Origin: Holophagales bacterium | GTDB taxonomy: Bacteria > Acidobacteriota > Thermoanaerobaculia > UBA5066 | Reading direction: 5' to 3' | Assembly (NCBI GenBank): GCA_016714815.1 | Contig: JADKBZ010000004.1 | Span: 372,001-436,000 of the forward strand | Length of the DNA stretch: 64,000 bases | In this document: in pieces, positions 1 to 8,743 of the stretch | Numbering within the stretch: position 1 is the first letter of the stretch | How the letters are laid out: each line of letters opens with the position of its first letter | Made by a program: the position numbers and the translations under genes | Notes under the pieces: generated by a model | What the model was told of the DNA's origin: nothing | Seen by the model: only the letters and a program-made list of their open reading frames with translations | The model's database searches: none

Positions 1-77
1 TGGCGACGGGGCGCGATCAGCCACCCGACTTCCACGTACCGTCGGCCTTCGCGACATTCCGTTTCGTCGAAATCCTG

Positions 78-83
78 TAACCT
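78..83 (+). promoter_or_regulatory. -10 box (TAACCT) of a probably leaderless gene
   Basis: TAACCT lies 8 nt before the ATG of the sigma factor gene, so transcription would start at or next to the start codon. No Shine-Dalgarno sequence precedes that ATG. The same geometry recurs before six other starts in the window. No convincing -35 box is visible. Confidence 0.4.
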
Positions 84-91
84 CGCCGTCG

Positions 92-694
92 ATGTCGATG
101 GAGTCTTCTTCGGATGCGGCCGTCTCCGGGAAGGGTTCGGCGCCGGCTGCCGCAGACCTCGAGCTCATCGAGAAGATCCGGCAGGGCGACCAGTCGGCGC
201 TCGACCTCCTCTACGCGCGCTACTCGTCCCCCGTCTACTCGCTCGTCTGGAAGATCCTCCAGAATTCCGAGGAGGCCGAGGACGTCGCCCTCGACGTCTT
301 CTGGCAGGTCTGGCGGCAGGCCGACCGGTACGATCCCTCACGCGGCGCCCCGCCCGCCTGGATCTTCACGCTCGCCCGGTCGCGGGCCATCGACCGCCTC
401 CGCTCCCGCAACCGGCGGGAGGACCGGACGATCTCCATCGACGATCCGAACCTCCACTTCGACCCGCTCGACGAGAACGCCGCCCCCGACCAGGTCGTCT
501 CCTTCCGGCAGAGCCGCGACGCCGCGAGAGCGGCCATGAAGAAGCTCTCGGCCGTTCAGCGCGAGGCGGTCGAGCTCGCCTTCCTGAAGGGGATGACGCA
601 CGTCGAGATCGCCGAGCGGCTCGGGCTGCCCCTCGGAACGGTCAAGACGCGCATCCGGCAGGGGCTGATCCGCCTCCGAAAGCACCTCGACTGA
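92..694 (+). CDS. ECF-type RNA polymerase sigma factor (SigK-like)
   Basis: A 200-residue extracytoplasmic-function sigma factor that would direct RNA polymerase to a dedicated promoter set. Region 2 spans about residues 24-92 and contains the -10 recognition segment (EEAEDVALDVFWQVW, then ARSRAIDRLRSRNRRE). Region 4 spans about 148-200 and ends in a helix-turn-helix (HVEIAERLGLPLGTVKTRIRQG). Length is normal for the family. The next gene follows after 4 nt and resembles the C-terminal part of an RskA-type anti-sigma factor, which is the usual partner arrangement for SigK-like factors. A second ATG six bases downstream is an alternative start. No Shine-Dalgarno is visible; the TAACCT box suggests a leaderless message. 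Confidence 0.9.
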   Translation: MSMESSSDAAVSGKGSAPAAADLELIEKIRQGDQSALDLLYARYSSPVYSLVWKILQNSEEAEDVALDVFWQVWRQADRYDPSRGAPPAWIFTLARSRAIDRLRSRNRREDRTISIDDPNLHFDPLDENAAPDQVVSFRQSRDAARAAMKKLSAVQREAVELAFLKGMTHVEIAERLGLPLGTVKTRIRQGLIRLRKHLD

Positions 695-698
695 GTCG

Positions 699-1193
699 AT
701 GCGCCCGAACCTCTCCCGGTCCGATCCCTTCGACGCATTTCCGGACGTCGTCGCGACTCTCGCCTTCGGCCTGTCCCCCGTCGCCCCTCCCGCGCGCCTG
801 AAGGATCGGCTCGACTCGCGGCTCGGGGAGTTCCTGCGGGAGAGGCGAGCCTCCTTCAACCTCCTCTCGCGCCCGGCCGACCGCCTCTGCACCCGCCTTC
901 TCAGCGGCCCGGGAAGCCGCCGCCGGACGAAGGGGAGCCCACTCGCCCGCGTCGTCGTCTCCGCCTGCGGACGGGAGGCCGCCTTCTTCTGCTGGTACCT
1001 TCCGCCGCGCGAGCGCTACACCCTCGTCTTCGAACGCGCCGACGGCACCCTCGTCGCCTGCGCCCGGCTCGACACCGACGGTTCCGGCGAAGGCGAGCTC
1101 CCCTTCCTGACGCTTCCCCCCGGGCCTCCCCTCGCGTCGGTCGCGCTCCGGCGCGCCGCTTCGGACCAGCCGGTCCTCGCCGCCAGGCTCTGA
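699..1193 (+). CDS. RskA-like anti-sigma factor candidate without a membrane anchor
   Basis: A 164-residue protein, probably co-transcribed with the sigma factor. The segment LAFGLSPVAPPARLKDRL (about residues 25-42) resembles the linker typical of anti-sigma-K (RskA) proteins, and the C-terminal part (YTLVFERADGTLVACARLDTD and onwards) resembles the RskA beta-domain. I see neither a transmembrane helix, which RskA proteins normally have between these parts, nor a zinc-finger anti-sigma domain. It may be a soluble regulator of the upstream sigma factor or a degenerate anti-sigma protein. Assignment rests mainly on position and the short PVAPP motif. Confidence 0.5.
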   Translation: MRPNLSRSDPFDAFPDVVATLAFGLSPVAPPARLKDRLDSRLGEFLRERRASFNLLSRPADRLCTRLLSGPGSRRRTKGSPLARVVVSACGREAAFFCWYLPPRERYTLVFERADGTLVACARLDTDGSGEGELPFLTLPPGPPLASVALRRAASDQPVLAARL

Positions 1194-2350
1194 GCCCGCC
1201 TCCCGCCTCACGCCTGGCGGCCCTCTGCCCCGCGCTCCTGAAGTGGTACCGGCGCGAGCGCCGCGACCTTCCTTTCAGGCGGACCCGCGACCCGTGGGCC
1301 ATCTGGGTTTCCGAGACGATCCTCCAGCAAACGACGATCGCCGCCGGAGTCCCGCGCTGGGAGAGGTTTCTCGACCGCTTCCCGACCGTCTCGGCCCTCG
1401 CGGCCGCCGGGGAACAGGAAGTCCTGGCGGAATGGAGCGGCCTCGGCTACTACGCCCGGGCGCGAAACCTCCATCGCGCGGCCCGCCTCGTCGCGGAAAG
1501 CGGCGGCGCCATCCCCCGTTCGGTCGAGGAGCTGCGCGCCCTTCCGGGCGTCGGCCCTTACACCGCGGCCGCCCTCGCCTCCATCGCATTCGGCGTCCCC
1601 GTGGCAGCCCTGGACGGAAACGTGGCGCGCGTCCTCGCGCGGCTCCAGACGATTCCCGGCGACCCACGCACGGGAGCCTCCCGCGCCGCGGTCGAAGCCG
1701 CCGCAACCGCCTTCCTGAACCCAGGATCGCCGGGAGACCACAACCAGGCGCTGATGGAGCTCGGGGCGCTCGTCTGCCTTCCGCGCGCGCCCCGCTGCGA
1801 GGCGTGCCCCCTCGCGGGAGCGTGCCTGGCGCGGGCCTCGGGACGCCCCGAGGCATTCCCCCGGAGCCGTCCGAGGAAGGCCTCCGTCTCCGTGCGGCTC
1901 GCCGCCGGCGTCGCGCGCAGGCGGAAGCGCCTCGTTCTCGTCGAGGACGCCTTCCTCGTCCCCGGCCACCTCGTCGTCCCGCTCTTGGAGGTCGCCGCCG
2001 GGGACGACGCCGGTCAGGCGCTCGCCGCCGCCTGGCCCCGCCTCGCGGGACGCCCCGTGGCGCGGGTCGAGTTCGCCGCCACCGTCCGCCACGCCGTCCT
2101 GGAGAGGCGCTACGCCGTCGAGGTCTTCGAGGTCACCGAGGCCCCGGTGGCCTCCACGGCCCCCGGGAGGCGGGTGACGCCCGGCGCGGGTCCGCGCCTT
2201 CTCCTCCCGGAAGAGCTCGCCGGGGTTCCAAGGGGCGGCCTGATGCGGAAGATCCTCGCCCTCAGCGCGCCGGACCCGGACCCGGAACGCTCTTCTCGCC
2301 CGGCACCAGCTCGTCGCGGTCCAGCTCCACCGAAACGGAGCGGTGGATGA
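1190..2350 (+). CDS. mutY: A/G-specific adenine DNA glycosylase MutY
   Basis: Removes adenine mispaired with 8-oxoguanine in base excision repair. Numbered from the tentative start, the catalytic Glu is E42 (WVSETILQQT) and the catalytic Asp is D142 in ALDGNVARV. The helix-hairpin-helix is LPGVGPYTAAAL, and the [4Fe-4S] cluster cysteines are C196, C203, C206 and C212 (C-X6-C-X2-C-X5-C). A NUDIX-like C-terminal domain that recognises 8-oxoG follows. No ATG, GTG or TTG lies at the right place for the N-terminus. CTG at 1190 would overlap the previous stop codon as CTGA, like other junctions here; CTG at 1214 is an alternative. The Pro/Arg-rich C-terminus overlaps the convergent NusG-like gene by 89 bp. 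Confidence 0.88.
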   Translation: MSPPPASRLAALCPALLKWYRRERRDLPFRRTRDPWAIWVSETILQQTTIAAGVPRWERFLDRFPTVSALAAAGEQEVLAEWSGLGYYARARNLHRAARLVAESGGAIPRSVEELRALPGVGPYTAAALASIAFGVPVAALDGNVARVLARLQTIPGDPRTGASRAAVEAAATAFLNPGSPGDHNQALMELGALVCLPRAPRCEACPLAGACLARASGRPEAFPRSRPRKASVSVRLAAGVARRRKRLVLVEDAFLVPGHLVVPLLEVAAGDDAGQALAAAWPRLAGRPVARVEFAATVRHAVLERRYAVEVFEVTEAPVASTAPGRRVTPGAGPRLLLPEELAGVPRGGLMRKILALSAPDPDPERSSRPAPARRGPAPPKRSGG

Positions 2351-2843
2351 AGCGGACCGAGATGATGAAACGGTTCTTTCCCTTCAGACTCGTCACGATT
2401 CCCGACATCCCCTCGAAAGGCCCCTCGGCGACCCGCACGACCGACCCCTCCTGAAGCGCCGGGTGAGCCCGCAGGGGAAGCCCCAGCTCCTGCAACCGCA
2501 TCACCTGGGCCAGGTCGTGGCCGAGGCCCTCCTGGTCGAGAACCGGGATGATCCGGACGCAGACGTTCGTCTTCAGGAGCTCGATCCGTTCGTGCTCGAG
2601 GTCGCCCCGGACGAAGACGTAGCCGGGGAAGAGCGGCAGCCACGAGATCCGGTGCCGGGGGTCCCGCCGGTTCTTGTGCTCCCGAAGCGGCAGGTAGAAA
2701 GGGATTTCGCGTTGGCGGCACTCGCGCGCCAGGACCTTTTCCTGCCTCGACCGGACGTGGACGACCCACCACGGGTATAGGTCCGGGGGAAGCTCGAAGA
2801 GCGTTTCGGGCAGGAAGTCGGGCTCACGCTTCAGGATCGGCAC
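2262..2843 (-). CDS. NusG/RfaH-type specialised transcription antiterminator
   Basis: A 193-residue NusG paralogue. An NGN domain occupies about residues 22-120 (WWVVHVRSRQEKVLARECRQ, then LPLFPGYVFVRGD). A KOW domain follows at about residues 130-180 (VVRVAEGPFEGMSGIVTSLKGKNRFIISV). Standalone NusG paralogues of this kind (RfaH, UpxY, LoaP families) bind RNA polymerase and help it read through long polysaccharide operons. That fits the neighbouring O-antigen ligase, sugar transferase and glycosyltransferase genes, although those are not directly downstream. The start is GTG at 2843 with a TAGAGT box 6 nt upstream and no Shine-Dalgarno, suggesting a leaderless transcript. Confidence 0.85.
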   Translation of the reverse strand: MPILKREPDFLPETLFELPPDLYPWWVVHVRSRQEKVLARECRQREIPFYLPLREHKNRRDPRHRISWLPLFPGYVFVRGDLEHERIELLKTNVCVRIIPVLDQEGLGHDLAQVMRLQELGLPLRAHPALQEGSVVRVAEGPFEGMSGIVTSLKGKNRFIISVRFIHRSVSVELDRDELVPGEKSVPGPGPAR

Positions 2844-2849
2844 GCCGCC

Positions 2850-2855
2850 ACTCTA
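2850..2855 (-). promoter_or_regulatory. -10 box (TAGAGT) before the NusG-like gene
   Basis: On the minus strand TAGAGT is followed by 6 nt and then the GTG start at 2843. It is part of a 67-bp divergent region shared with the O-antigen-ligase-like gene, whose own TATCCT box lies at 2898-2903. No strong -35 hexamer is visible. Confidence 0.4.
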
Positions 2856-2897
2856 CCAACCCCCTCCACCGGCCGCTCTTCCGGCCCGGCTCGAGGC

Positions 2898-2903
2898 TAT
2901 CCT
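2898..2903 (+). promoter_or_regulatory. -10 box (TATCCT) before the O-antigen-ligase-like gene
   Basis: TATCCT is followed by 7 nt (CCCGTCC) and then the ATG at 2911. There is no Shine-Dalgarno, which suggests a leaderless start like those at 92, 53923 and 58981. Confidence 0.4.
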
Positions 2904-2910
2904 CCCGTCC

Positions 2911-4730
2911 ATGCCGAGTCCGAACCAGGGGGCCCCCGCGGGAGCCCGGGAGCTCCTCGCGCCGCTCGGAACGCTCGTGGCGCTCTCTCTGCCGTACTTC
3001 GTCCTCGTCCTGGCCTCCGCCGAGGCGACCCGCGACGCCAAGCTCGCCGCGCAGTCGGCCGGGGCGCTCCTCGTCCTCCTCGGCCTCGCGTCCGGCAGGC
3101 CCGCCCCCGGACGTCCGGCGGCCTGGAGCAACGCCGCCGGACCACGGGGATCGCCCTGGCCTCCACCCTCGCGCTATTCCTCGCTTCGATGGCCGTCGGC
3201 CTCTTCCACGGAAGGGATCCGCTCGACGCGCTCCCGCTCGTCCCCGCCCTCGCCCTCCTGGCCTGGGGAGCCACCGCCGCCGGCGAGACGACGGCGCGCC
3301 GGGCCCTCTCCCTCCTCGTCGCCTGCGGAGCGGCGACCGGGTTCCTGGCCACCCTCCAGCGCTTCGCGGGACTCCTGCGGCTGCCGGTTGAGGCCCCCGA
3401 GCCCCGCTTCCACGCCACGGCGTGGATCGGAAACCCTGGCGACGTCGGCGCCGCGCTCGTCATCCCGGCTCTCCTGGCCGCCTCCTCGCTCGCCCGAGGA
3501 GAGAGACGCCTCGCGTCCGGCGCCGCGCTCGTCGCCTGTGTCGCGGGCCTCGCCGCCGCCGGGACGCTCGCGCCGCTCGCCGCCTTCTTCGGCGGCGCGA
3601 TCGTCCTCGTGGCCCTCGATCTCCGGCGGCGCCTCCTGCCGGCCGTCGTCGCGGGCGCCGCGGCCGTGACGCTCCTGGCCGGCGCGGGGGTCGTTTCGCG
3701 CGTGACGGAGAAGCTCGCCTCGGGCGACGTCGCCAGGCTCACCACCCAGCGCGACATCGGCGTCCTGGCCGCCCTCGAGACGATTCGTGCGCACCCGATC
3801 CTCGGCATCGGCCCCGGGGGCTTCGCGGCCGACTTCGTGAGGGCCCGGATCGCGGCCGAGGAGCGGGCCTCCCGCCGGCTCGTCCACCGCTCCGAGTCCT
3901 CGCACTTCGACAACGCCCACTGCGACCCCCTCACCGTGGCGGCGGAGATCGGCCTCCCCGCGGCCCTGGCGCTGACGACGGCCCTGTTCGCGCTCCTGGC
4001 CGGGCTCGCCGGCGCGGTGCGCCGGGAAGAGCGCGGCCCCTCCGACCTCGTCCCCGCCGAGACGCTCCTCCCCTCCCTCGCCGCGATCCTCGTTCTGGCC
4101 CTGGCCAACTTCCCGATCCAGATCGTCCCCGTGTCGGGGCCGTTCGCCCTCCTCGCCGGCCTGGCGCTGGCCCGCATCGGGGGCCCCGTCACTCCGGCCG
4201 CGAGGCCGGCGGCGAGGGCGGGCCTCGTCCTCGTGGCGCTTCTCCTGGCCGTTGGGACGGTGCTCCGGCTCGGCGGCGGCCTCGCCCTCGCGCGAGCCGA
4301 GTCGGAGCTGAAGGCCGCCCCCGTGGCGGCGGGCTCCGGGCGGCGGGACCTCACCAACGCCGCGCTCGTCCACGCGCGGCTCGCCGTCGCCCTGAGGCCC
4401 CGGCAGGCCACCGCGCACCTCGCCCTCGGCTCGGCCCTCGCGTCCCTGGGCGACGTGGAAGGGGCCGTCGCGGCGACGGAGCGCTCCCTCTCGCTCGAGG
4501 AGCGGGCCGAGACGCTCATGAACCTCGGAAGACTCTCTCTGGCGCAGGGAGACGCCGCCACCGCTCAGGAGCTCTACGTCCGGGCCGTCTGGCTCTTCCC
4601 GAAGCTCGTCTCGGCCATCCCTCCTGTGAGCGACCCCGACGCCGTCGTCGCACGGACGGGCCGCCTCGAGGCGGCGCTCGCCACGGGCGGCGTCCCTCCG
4701 CCCCTTCCGCTGCGGTTCAGACCCCGCTGA
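2911..4730 (+). CDS. O-antigen ligase/polymerase-like membrane protein with C-terminal TPRs, apparent frameshift
   Basis: A polytopic membrane protein of the Wzy/WaaL type (O-antigen ligase domain). The periplasmic signature HPILGIGPGGFAADF and a following His-rich loop (SESSHFDNAHCD) are present. About two TPR repeats follow near the C-terminus (QATAHLALGSALASLGDVEGA, then ETLMNLGRLSLAQGDAATA). The first ~65 codons read in one frame from ATG 2911 (a membrane helix LSLPYFVLVLASA). The rest reads in the frame shifted by -1, where it continues smoothly into TTGIALASTLALFLASMAVGL. The shift falls near a C5 run at 3104-3108. An uninterrupted ATG at 3189 would give a shorter 513-residue protein. 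The stop codon overlaps the convergent sugar transferase by 14 bp. Confidence 0.75.
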
Positions 4731-6057
4731 CGCGCAGGACCGTCGTCACCGTCCGGGCCAGGACGAAAAGGTCGAGGACCGGGCTCCAGTGGAAGAGGTA
4801 GCCGAGGTCGTACCTCAGCTTCACGTCGGGCTTCGTGGCGTAGGCGCCCATGACCTGGGCCAGACCCGTCAGCCCGGGCTTCAGGAGGTGGCGGAGCCTG
4901 TAGAGAGGCTCCGCGGCGACGTAGGCCTCGACGAGCTCCGGCCTTTCGGGCCGGGGCCCGACGAGACTCATCGAGCCGGAGAGGACGTGGAGGAGCTGGG
5001 GCAGCTCGTCGACCCGGGTCTTGCGCAGGAACCGCCCGACGCGCGTCACCCGCTCGTCCCCCGGCGTCGCCAGGACCGGCCCCGTCTCCCTCTCGGCGTC
5101 CTCCCGCATCGTCCGGATCTTCCAGATCGCAAGCTCGCGCCCTCCCCGGCCGACGCGCCTCTGCCTTATCCAGACCGGGCCGGACGTCTCGGCGGCGACG
5201 AGCATCGAGGCGAGGGCGACCGGAAAGACCGCGAGGAGGGTGAGAGGGAGCCCCACCAGGAGATCGACGAGACGCCGGAAGGCCACGGCGCCCCCCGACG
5301 CTCCGCGCGCCTCCACGGGGGTCAGGGGAAGGTCGCCGAGGCTCCGCGTGGCGACGTGAGAAGCGACGACGTCCGCCAGGCCAGGAAGAAGCCAGAGATC
5401 GAAGTCGGCGGAAGCGCTTCGCTCCACGAGCGAGGCGAAGGCCTCGCGCTCGCGGCTGCTTCCGGACGCCAGGACGACGTCCGTCGCCCCGCGAATCGGG
5501 CCGCGGCCGTCCCCCTCCGCCATCGCTCCCGCCGCGTCGGCCTCCCAGGCCTGCAGCCGGTACCCCGGCGCCTCTCCCGCCTCGAGCGCCGCGGCCGCGC
5601 GACGAGCGTCCTCGCCCTCTCCCAGGACGAGCACCCGCCGGAGGGCCGGCGGCAGGAGCCGCTCCACGAGGCTCCGGAAGAGCGCGTGGAACCCCCACGC
5701 CGCCGGTAGGTAGAGAAGGGCCACCGTGCGCGGAAGCGCGCGGCTGAGGAGGAAGAACGCGCCGACGAGGAGGAGCCCCGTCAGGACCGCGGCCACCAGG
5801 AGGCCGCCCCTCTCGCGAAGCGTCGCCAGCGGCTCGGACCAGGTGCCCGCGAGGGCGTGGCCGAGGAGGGCCGCCAGGGCCACGAGGGCGAGCCAGGGCC
5901 ACGGATCGAGAAGCACCCGATCCGCGGGAAGGACCGACTCGGTCCCCGGAAGCCGGACGAGGCGCCGGAGCCAGACGACGGCAGTGAAGGCGGCGACCGC
6001 GCCGAGGGCGTCTCCCGTGGCCAGGAGGGCGCGCCGGCCGTCGCTTCCGTGCCTCAC
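4717..6057 (-). CDS. polyprenyl-phosphate glycosylphosphotransferase (initiating sugar transferase)
   Basis: A 446-residue enzyme that would transfer a sugar-1-phosphate to undecaprenyl phosphate, the first step in building an exopolysaccharide or O-antigen repeat unit. The N-terminal half has several membrane helices (LLATGDALGAVAAFTAVVW, WLALVALAALLGHALAG) and a nucleotide-binding-like core (RRVLVLGEGEDARRAAAAL). The C-terminal bacterial sugar transferase domain has a membrane helix, then the IWKIRTMREDAE motif and DELPQLLHVLSGSMSLVGPRP. The start is GTG at 6057, overlapping the upstream stop as GTGA. It is the last gene of a three-gene minus-strand unit. Confidence 0.9.
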   Translation of the reverse strand: MRHGSDGRRALLATGDALGAVAAFTAVVWLRRLVRLPGTESVLPADRVLLDPWPWLALVALAALLGHALAGTWSEPLATLRERGGLLVAAVLTGLLLVGAFFLLSRALPRTVALLYLPAAWGFHALFRSLVERLLPPALRRVLVLGEGEDARRAAAALEAGEAPGYRLQAWEADAAGAMAEGDGRGPIRGATDVVLASGSSREREAFASLVERSASADFDLWLLPGLADVVASHVATRSLGDLPLTPVEARGASGGAVAFRRLVDLLVGLPLTLLAVFPVALASMLVAAETSGPVWIRQRRVGRGGRELAIWKIRTMREDAERETGPVLATPGDERVTRVGRFLRKTRVDELPQLLHVLSGSMSLVGPRPERPELVEAYVAAEPLYRLRHLLKPGLTGLAQVMGAYATKPDVKLRYDLGYLFHWSPVLDLFVLARTVTTVLRVSGV

Positions 6058-7208
6058 GAGCCCTTCCCCGCTCCGCAGAGGAGGCCGGCCAGGCGGAGCC
6101 CGAGGACGCGCCGGTCCGCGTGCGCCACGACGAACGCCCGTCCACGGTCTCCCAGCGCCGCCGCCGCCCCCTCGTCCGAAAGGAGCGCCGCCAGCTCGCG
6201 GGCGAACGCCGCGGGACCGTCGGCCGTTCTCACGGGGGCCGCGACCCCGTCGAGGACGGCGCGGGACGCCGCCGCCGGAGTCGCCACGACGGCGCAACCG
6301 GCCTCGAGCGCCTCGTAGACCTTGATCGGGGTTCCGGTTCCCATGTCGACCGGGACGGCCGCCACGCGCGCCTCAGAGAGAAGAGCCCGCATGTCGGAGA
6401 CCGGGCTGACGAGCCGGGCCCCGACCGTGGCGGAAGCGAGCCGGCGAAGCGACCGCGGCGCGTCGGCCCCGCCGACGACGAGCTCGGCCCGCGGAACGCG
6501 CGCGCGCACCCCGGGCCAGATTTCGCGGAGGAGGAGCTCGGCCGCCACGGCATTTGGACGGTAACCCATCCGGCCGGTGAAGACGACGACGGGAGGGCGC
6601 TCGCGCGGCGGCGGCGGGCCGAGGTGCGCCCCGATGGCGATGGCCGCCGTTCCCTCCGGAAGGGCCCCCGCGTCGAAGGGAGTCGTCGCCAGGAGGAGCG
6701 CCGCCGTCCGCGCCGCCTCGCGCTCCGCCCGCGCGAGCCGGGGCGCTTCCAGGCGCCAGTAGAGCCTTCGCCAGAGAGCGGGGTCCCGTTCCGCGTTCTG
6801 CCGCGCGGCTTCCGAGAGGGCGTCGACGTAGTCGACGACGAGGGGAGCGTCGGGGAGAAGGGGCGCCACGCGCGGGTGAAGCCGGGCGAGGAGGACGATC
6901 GCCAGATCGAAGGGGCCGAGCCCCGCGACCGCCTCTTCCCACGGGCCGTCGCAGAGCGCGCTCTGCAGCGGCCACCCGCGGAGGGCCGCCTTCGCGAGGA
7001 AGAACGGCAGGAGCGCCGTGCGCATCGGGACCCCCCGAACCTCGGCCGCTCCGGGAACCGAAGGGACCGGCGCGCCGGACGGCATTCCCCCCACGAGCGT
7101 CACGCGGGCTCCCAGCGTCGCGAGCGCCTCCAGGTGGAGCTCGGTGCGGACGCGGTCCCCGGTGTGGCCCGTCCCCGGGAGGCGGGGGACGACGACGAGG
7201 ACGTTCAC
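6054..7208 (-). CDS. GT4-family glycosyltransferase
   Basis: A 384-residue GT-B glycosyltransferase. The N-terminal Rossmann domain begins VNVLVVVPRLPGTGHTGDRVR. The C-terminal domain has the donor-binding signature (VVVFTGRMGYRPNAVAA, then PIKVYEALEAGCAVVATPAA with the family Glu). It probably adds a hexose from a nucleotide-sugar donor to a lipid-linked repeat unit in the cytoplasm. The GTG start at 7208 overlaps the upstream stop as GTGA, and the gene's own stop overlaps the next start the same way, so translation of all three genes is probably coupled. Substrate cannot be read from sequence. Confidence 0.85.
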   Translation of the reverse strand: MNVLVVVPRLPGTGHTGDRVRTELHLEALATLGARVTLVGGMPSGAPVPSVPGAAEVRGVPMRTALLPFFLAKAALRGWPLQSALCDGPWEEAVAGLGPFDLAIVLLARLHPRVAPLLPDAPLVVDYVDALSEAARQNAERDPALWRRLYWRLEAPRLARAEREAARTAALLLATTPFDAGALPEGTAAIAIGAHLGPPPPRERPPVVVFTGRMGYRPNAVAAELLLREIWPGVRARVPRAELVVGGADAPRSLRRLASATVGARLVSPVSDMRALLSEARVAAVPVDMGTGTPIKVYEALEAGCAVVATPAAASRAVLDGVAAPVRTADGPAAFARELAALLSDEGAAAALGDRGRAFVVAHADRRVLGLRLAGLLCGAGKGS

Positions 7209-8743
7209 GGCGGACCGTCCCCCCCGGGGCGCACGCTCCGGCTCCCATGGGAGTCCAGGAGCCACACCTCGAAGACGTCCGTCGACGCGACGCGCGTCCC
7301 TCCCGCCGGGACGATCGCGCCGGAGAGGGCTCGTCCCGCCCGGGTCGCGGCCGAGAGGACGAAGAACGTCCTTCCGCTCGCGGCCGCGACGACCAGGCCG
7401 GCCTCGGCCGCGAGAGTGCCCGTCGGCACCTCCGACTCGTCGTACCAGCCGGGATGGGCCGCAACCACCGAGGGGTACGTCCGCACCCGCCCCGGCATTC
7501 CTTCCCGCGCCAGCCGGTAGTCGAGCTCCGGCCCCCAGAGGTCGGCGGCGACGACGCGGGCGCCGGCGCGGACCTGCGGCGCGAGCGTCGAGGCGAGCTC
7601 GGACGGGTTCGTCGGCCGCAGCCAGCCGGCCATCGACGCCGCCAGGACCACGGCCGCCGCGGGCCCCGCCGCCGCCGGCACGAGGCCCGGCGCCTCGGCG
7701 AGGAGAAGGGCGACGAACGGGAGGAAGACGAGAGCCGTCCGGTCGGGAAGAAGGGCCGACCGGCTGTAGAGGAGCAGCGGACCGAGAAGGGCCAGCGCGG
7801 CGAGAAGGGGCGCGGCGGCAGGGACGCGAGCCCTCCCCCGCCGCCCGAGCAGCGCCGCGCCGAGCAGGAGGAGCGCCAGCGGCCCGAGAAGCCGGGCGGG
7901 GCCGGGCTCGACCGGGAGGCCCAGCGCCAGGTTCGAGGCGAACTGCAGGGCCCGCTCGCCGAGCGGCTGCGCCTCGGCCCAGGCCATCGACTGTCGCGGC
8001 TGCCCCAGCGCCACGGGAAGCCACGTGGCCGCAACGACGGCGGCCAAGGTCGAAGCGAGAACGGCGAGGCGCCGGGCCCGGCCCGCCACGAGCGCCACCA
8101 GGAGCATCCCCGCCACCGGCAGGAGCGCGAGGTAGTGCGTCAGCACGGCCGCTCCTCCGAGAAGGCCGGCGAAGAGGGCGGTCGTCGCGCGCGGGGACGC
8201 CTCGAGCGCGAGGAGCCTCTCGAACGCCGCGAGCACCAGGAGCGAGGCGAGCGCGTAGCCCCGCCCCTCGGCTGCGGCCGACACCGCCAGCGGGAAAACG
8301 AGAAAGAGCGAGGCCGCGACGATGCCCGCGCGCGGGGAGCCGGAGCGCCGTCCGATCCGGATCAGAAGGGGGACGTGGAGGAGCGACGCACCGACGGAAA
8401 GAAGGCGGACCACGACGTCCGCTCCTCCCGGCGCCGGGAACGGCAGCAGGAGGAGCCGGGCGGCGAGATAGTGGAGCGGCGGCCCGGAGTCGAGCCGGAG
8501 GGCCTCGAGAAGATCCGGGAACGAACGGCGCGCCAGGGTCAGCGTGAAGACCTCGTCGGCCCAGACGGGACGAAGGAAGGCCAGGGCGAGGCGCGCCGCG
8601 GCGCCGGCGAGAAGCGCCGCCAGAAAGAGCAGGTGCAGCCGGCGGTCAGCTTCGCCCCCCCGCACCTCGTCCAGCCCGACGCGCTTCGCCCTCACGACGC
8701 GACTTTCGGGCCGCCTCCCGGGGAACGCAAGCGATCCGGCCAT
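7205..8743 (-). CDS. GT-C glycosyltransferase, ArnT/GT39-like membrane protein
   Basis: A 512-residue integral membrane protein with about ten hydrophobic helices. The first periplasmic loop carries the acidic pair typical of GT39/ArnT enzymes (RPVWADEVFTLTLARRSF), followed by DSGPPLHYLAARLL. Such enzymes use polyprenyl-phosphate-linked sugars as donors outside the cytoplasmic membrane, which fits the polysaccharide locus. It is the first gene of the minus-strand GT unit. The start is uncertain: ATG at 8743 lies inside a perfect 9-bp inverted repeat, a GTG at 8665 also leaves the first helix intact, and the frame stays open to 8854. Confidence 0.82.
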   Translation of the reverse strand: MAGSLAFPGRRPESRVVRAKRVGLDEVRGGEADRRLHLLFLAALLAGAAARLALAFLRPVWADEVFTLTLARRSFPDLLEALRLDSGPPLHYLAARLLLLPFPAPGGADVVVRLLSVGASLLHVPLLIRIGRRSGSPRAGIVAASLFLVFPLAVSAAAEGRGYALASLLVLAAFERLLALEASPRATTALFAGLLGGAAVLTHYLALLPVAGMLLVALVAGRARRLAVLASTLAAVVAATWLPVALGQPRQSMAWAEAQPLGERALQFASNLALGLPVEPGPARLLGPLALLLLGAALLGRRGRARVPAAAPLLAALALLGPLLLYSRSALLPDRTALVFLPFVALLLAEAPGLVPAAAGPAAAVVLAASMAGWLRPTNPSELASTLAPQVRAGARVVAADLWGPELDYRLAREGMPGRVRTYPSVVAAHPGWYDESEVPTGTLAAEAGLVVAAASGRTFFVLSAATRAGRALSGAIVPAGGTRVASTDVFEVWLLDSHGSRSVRPGGDGPP

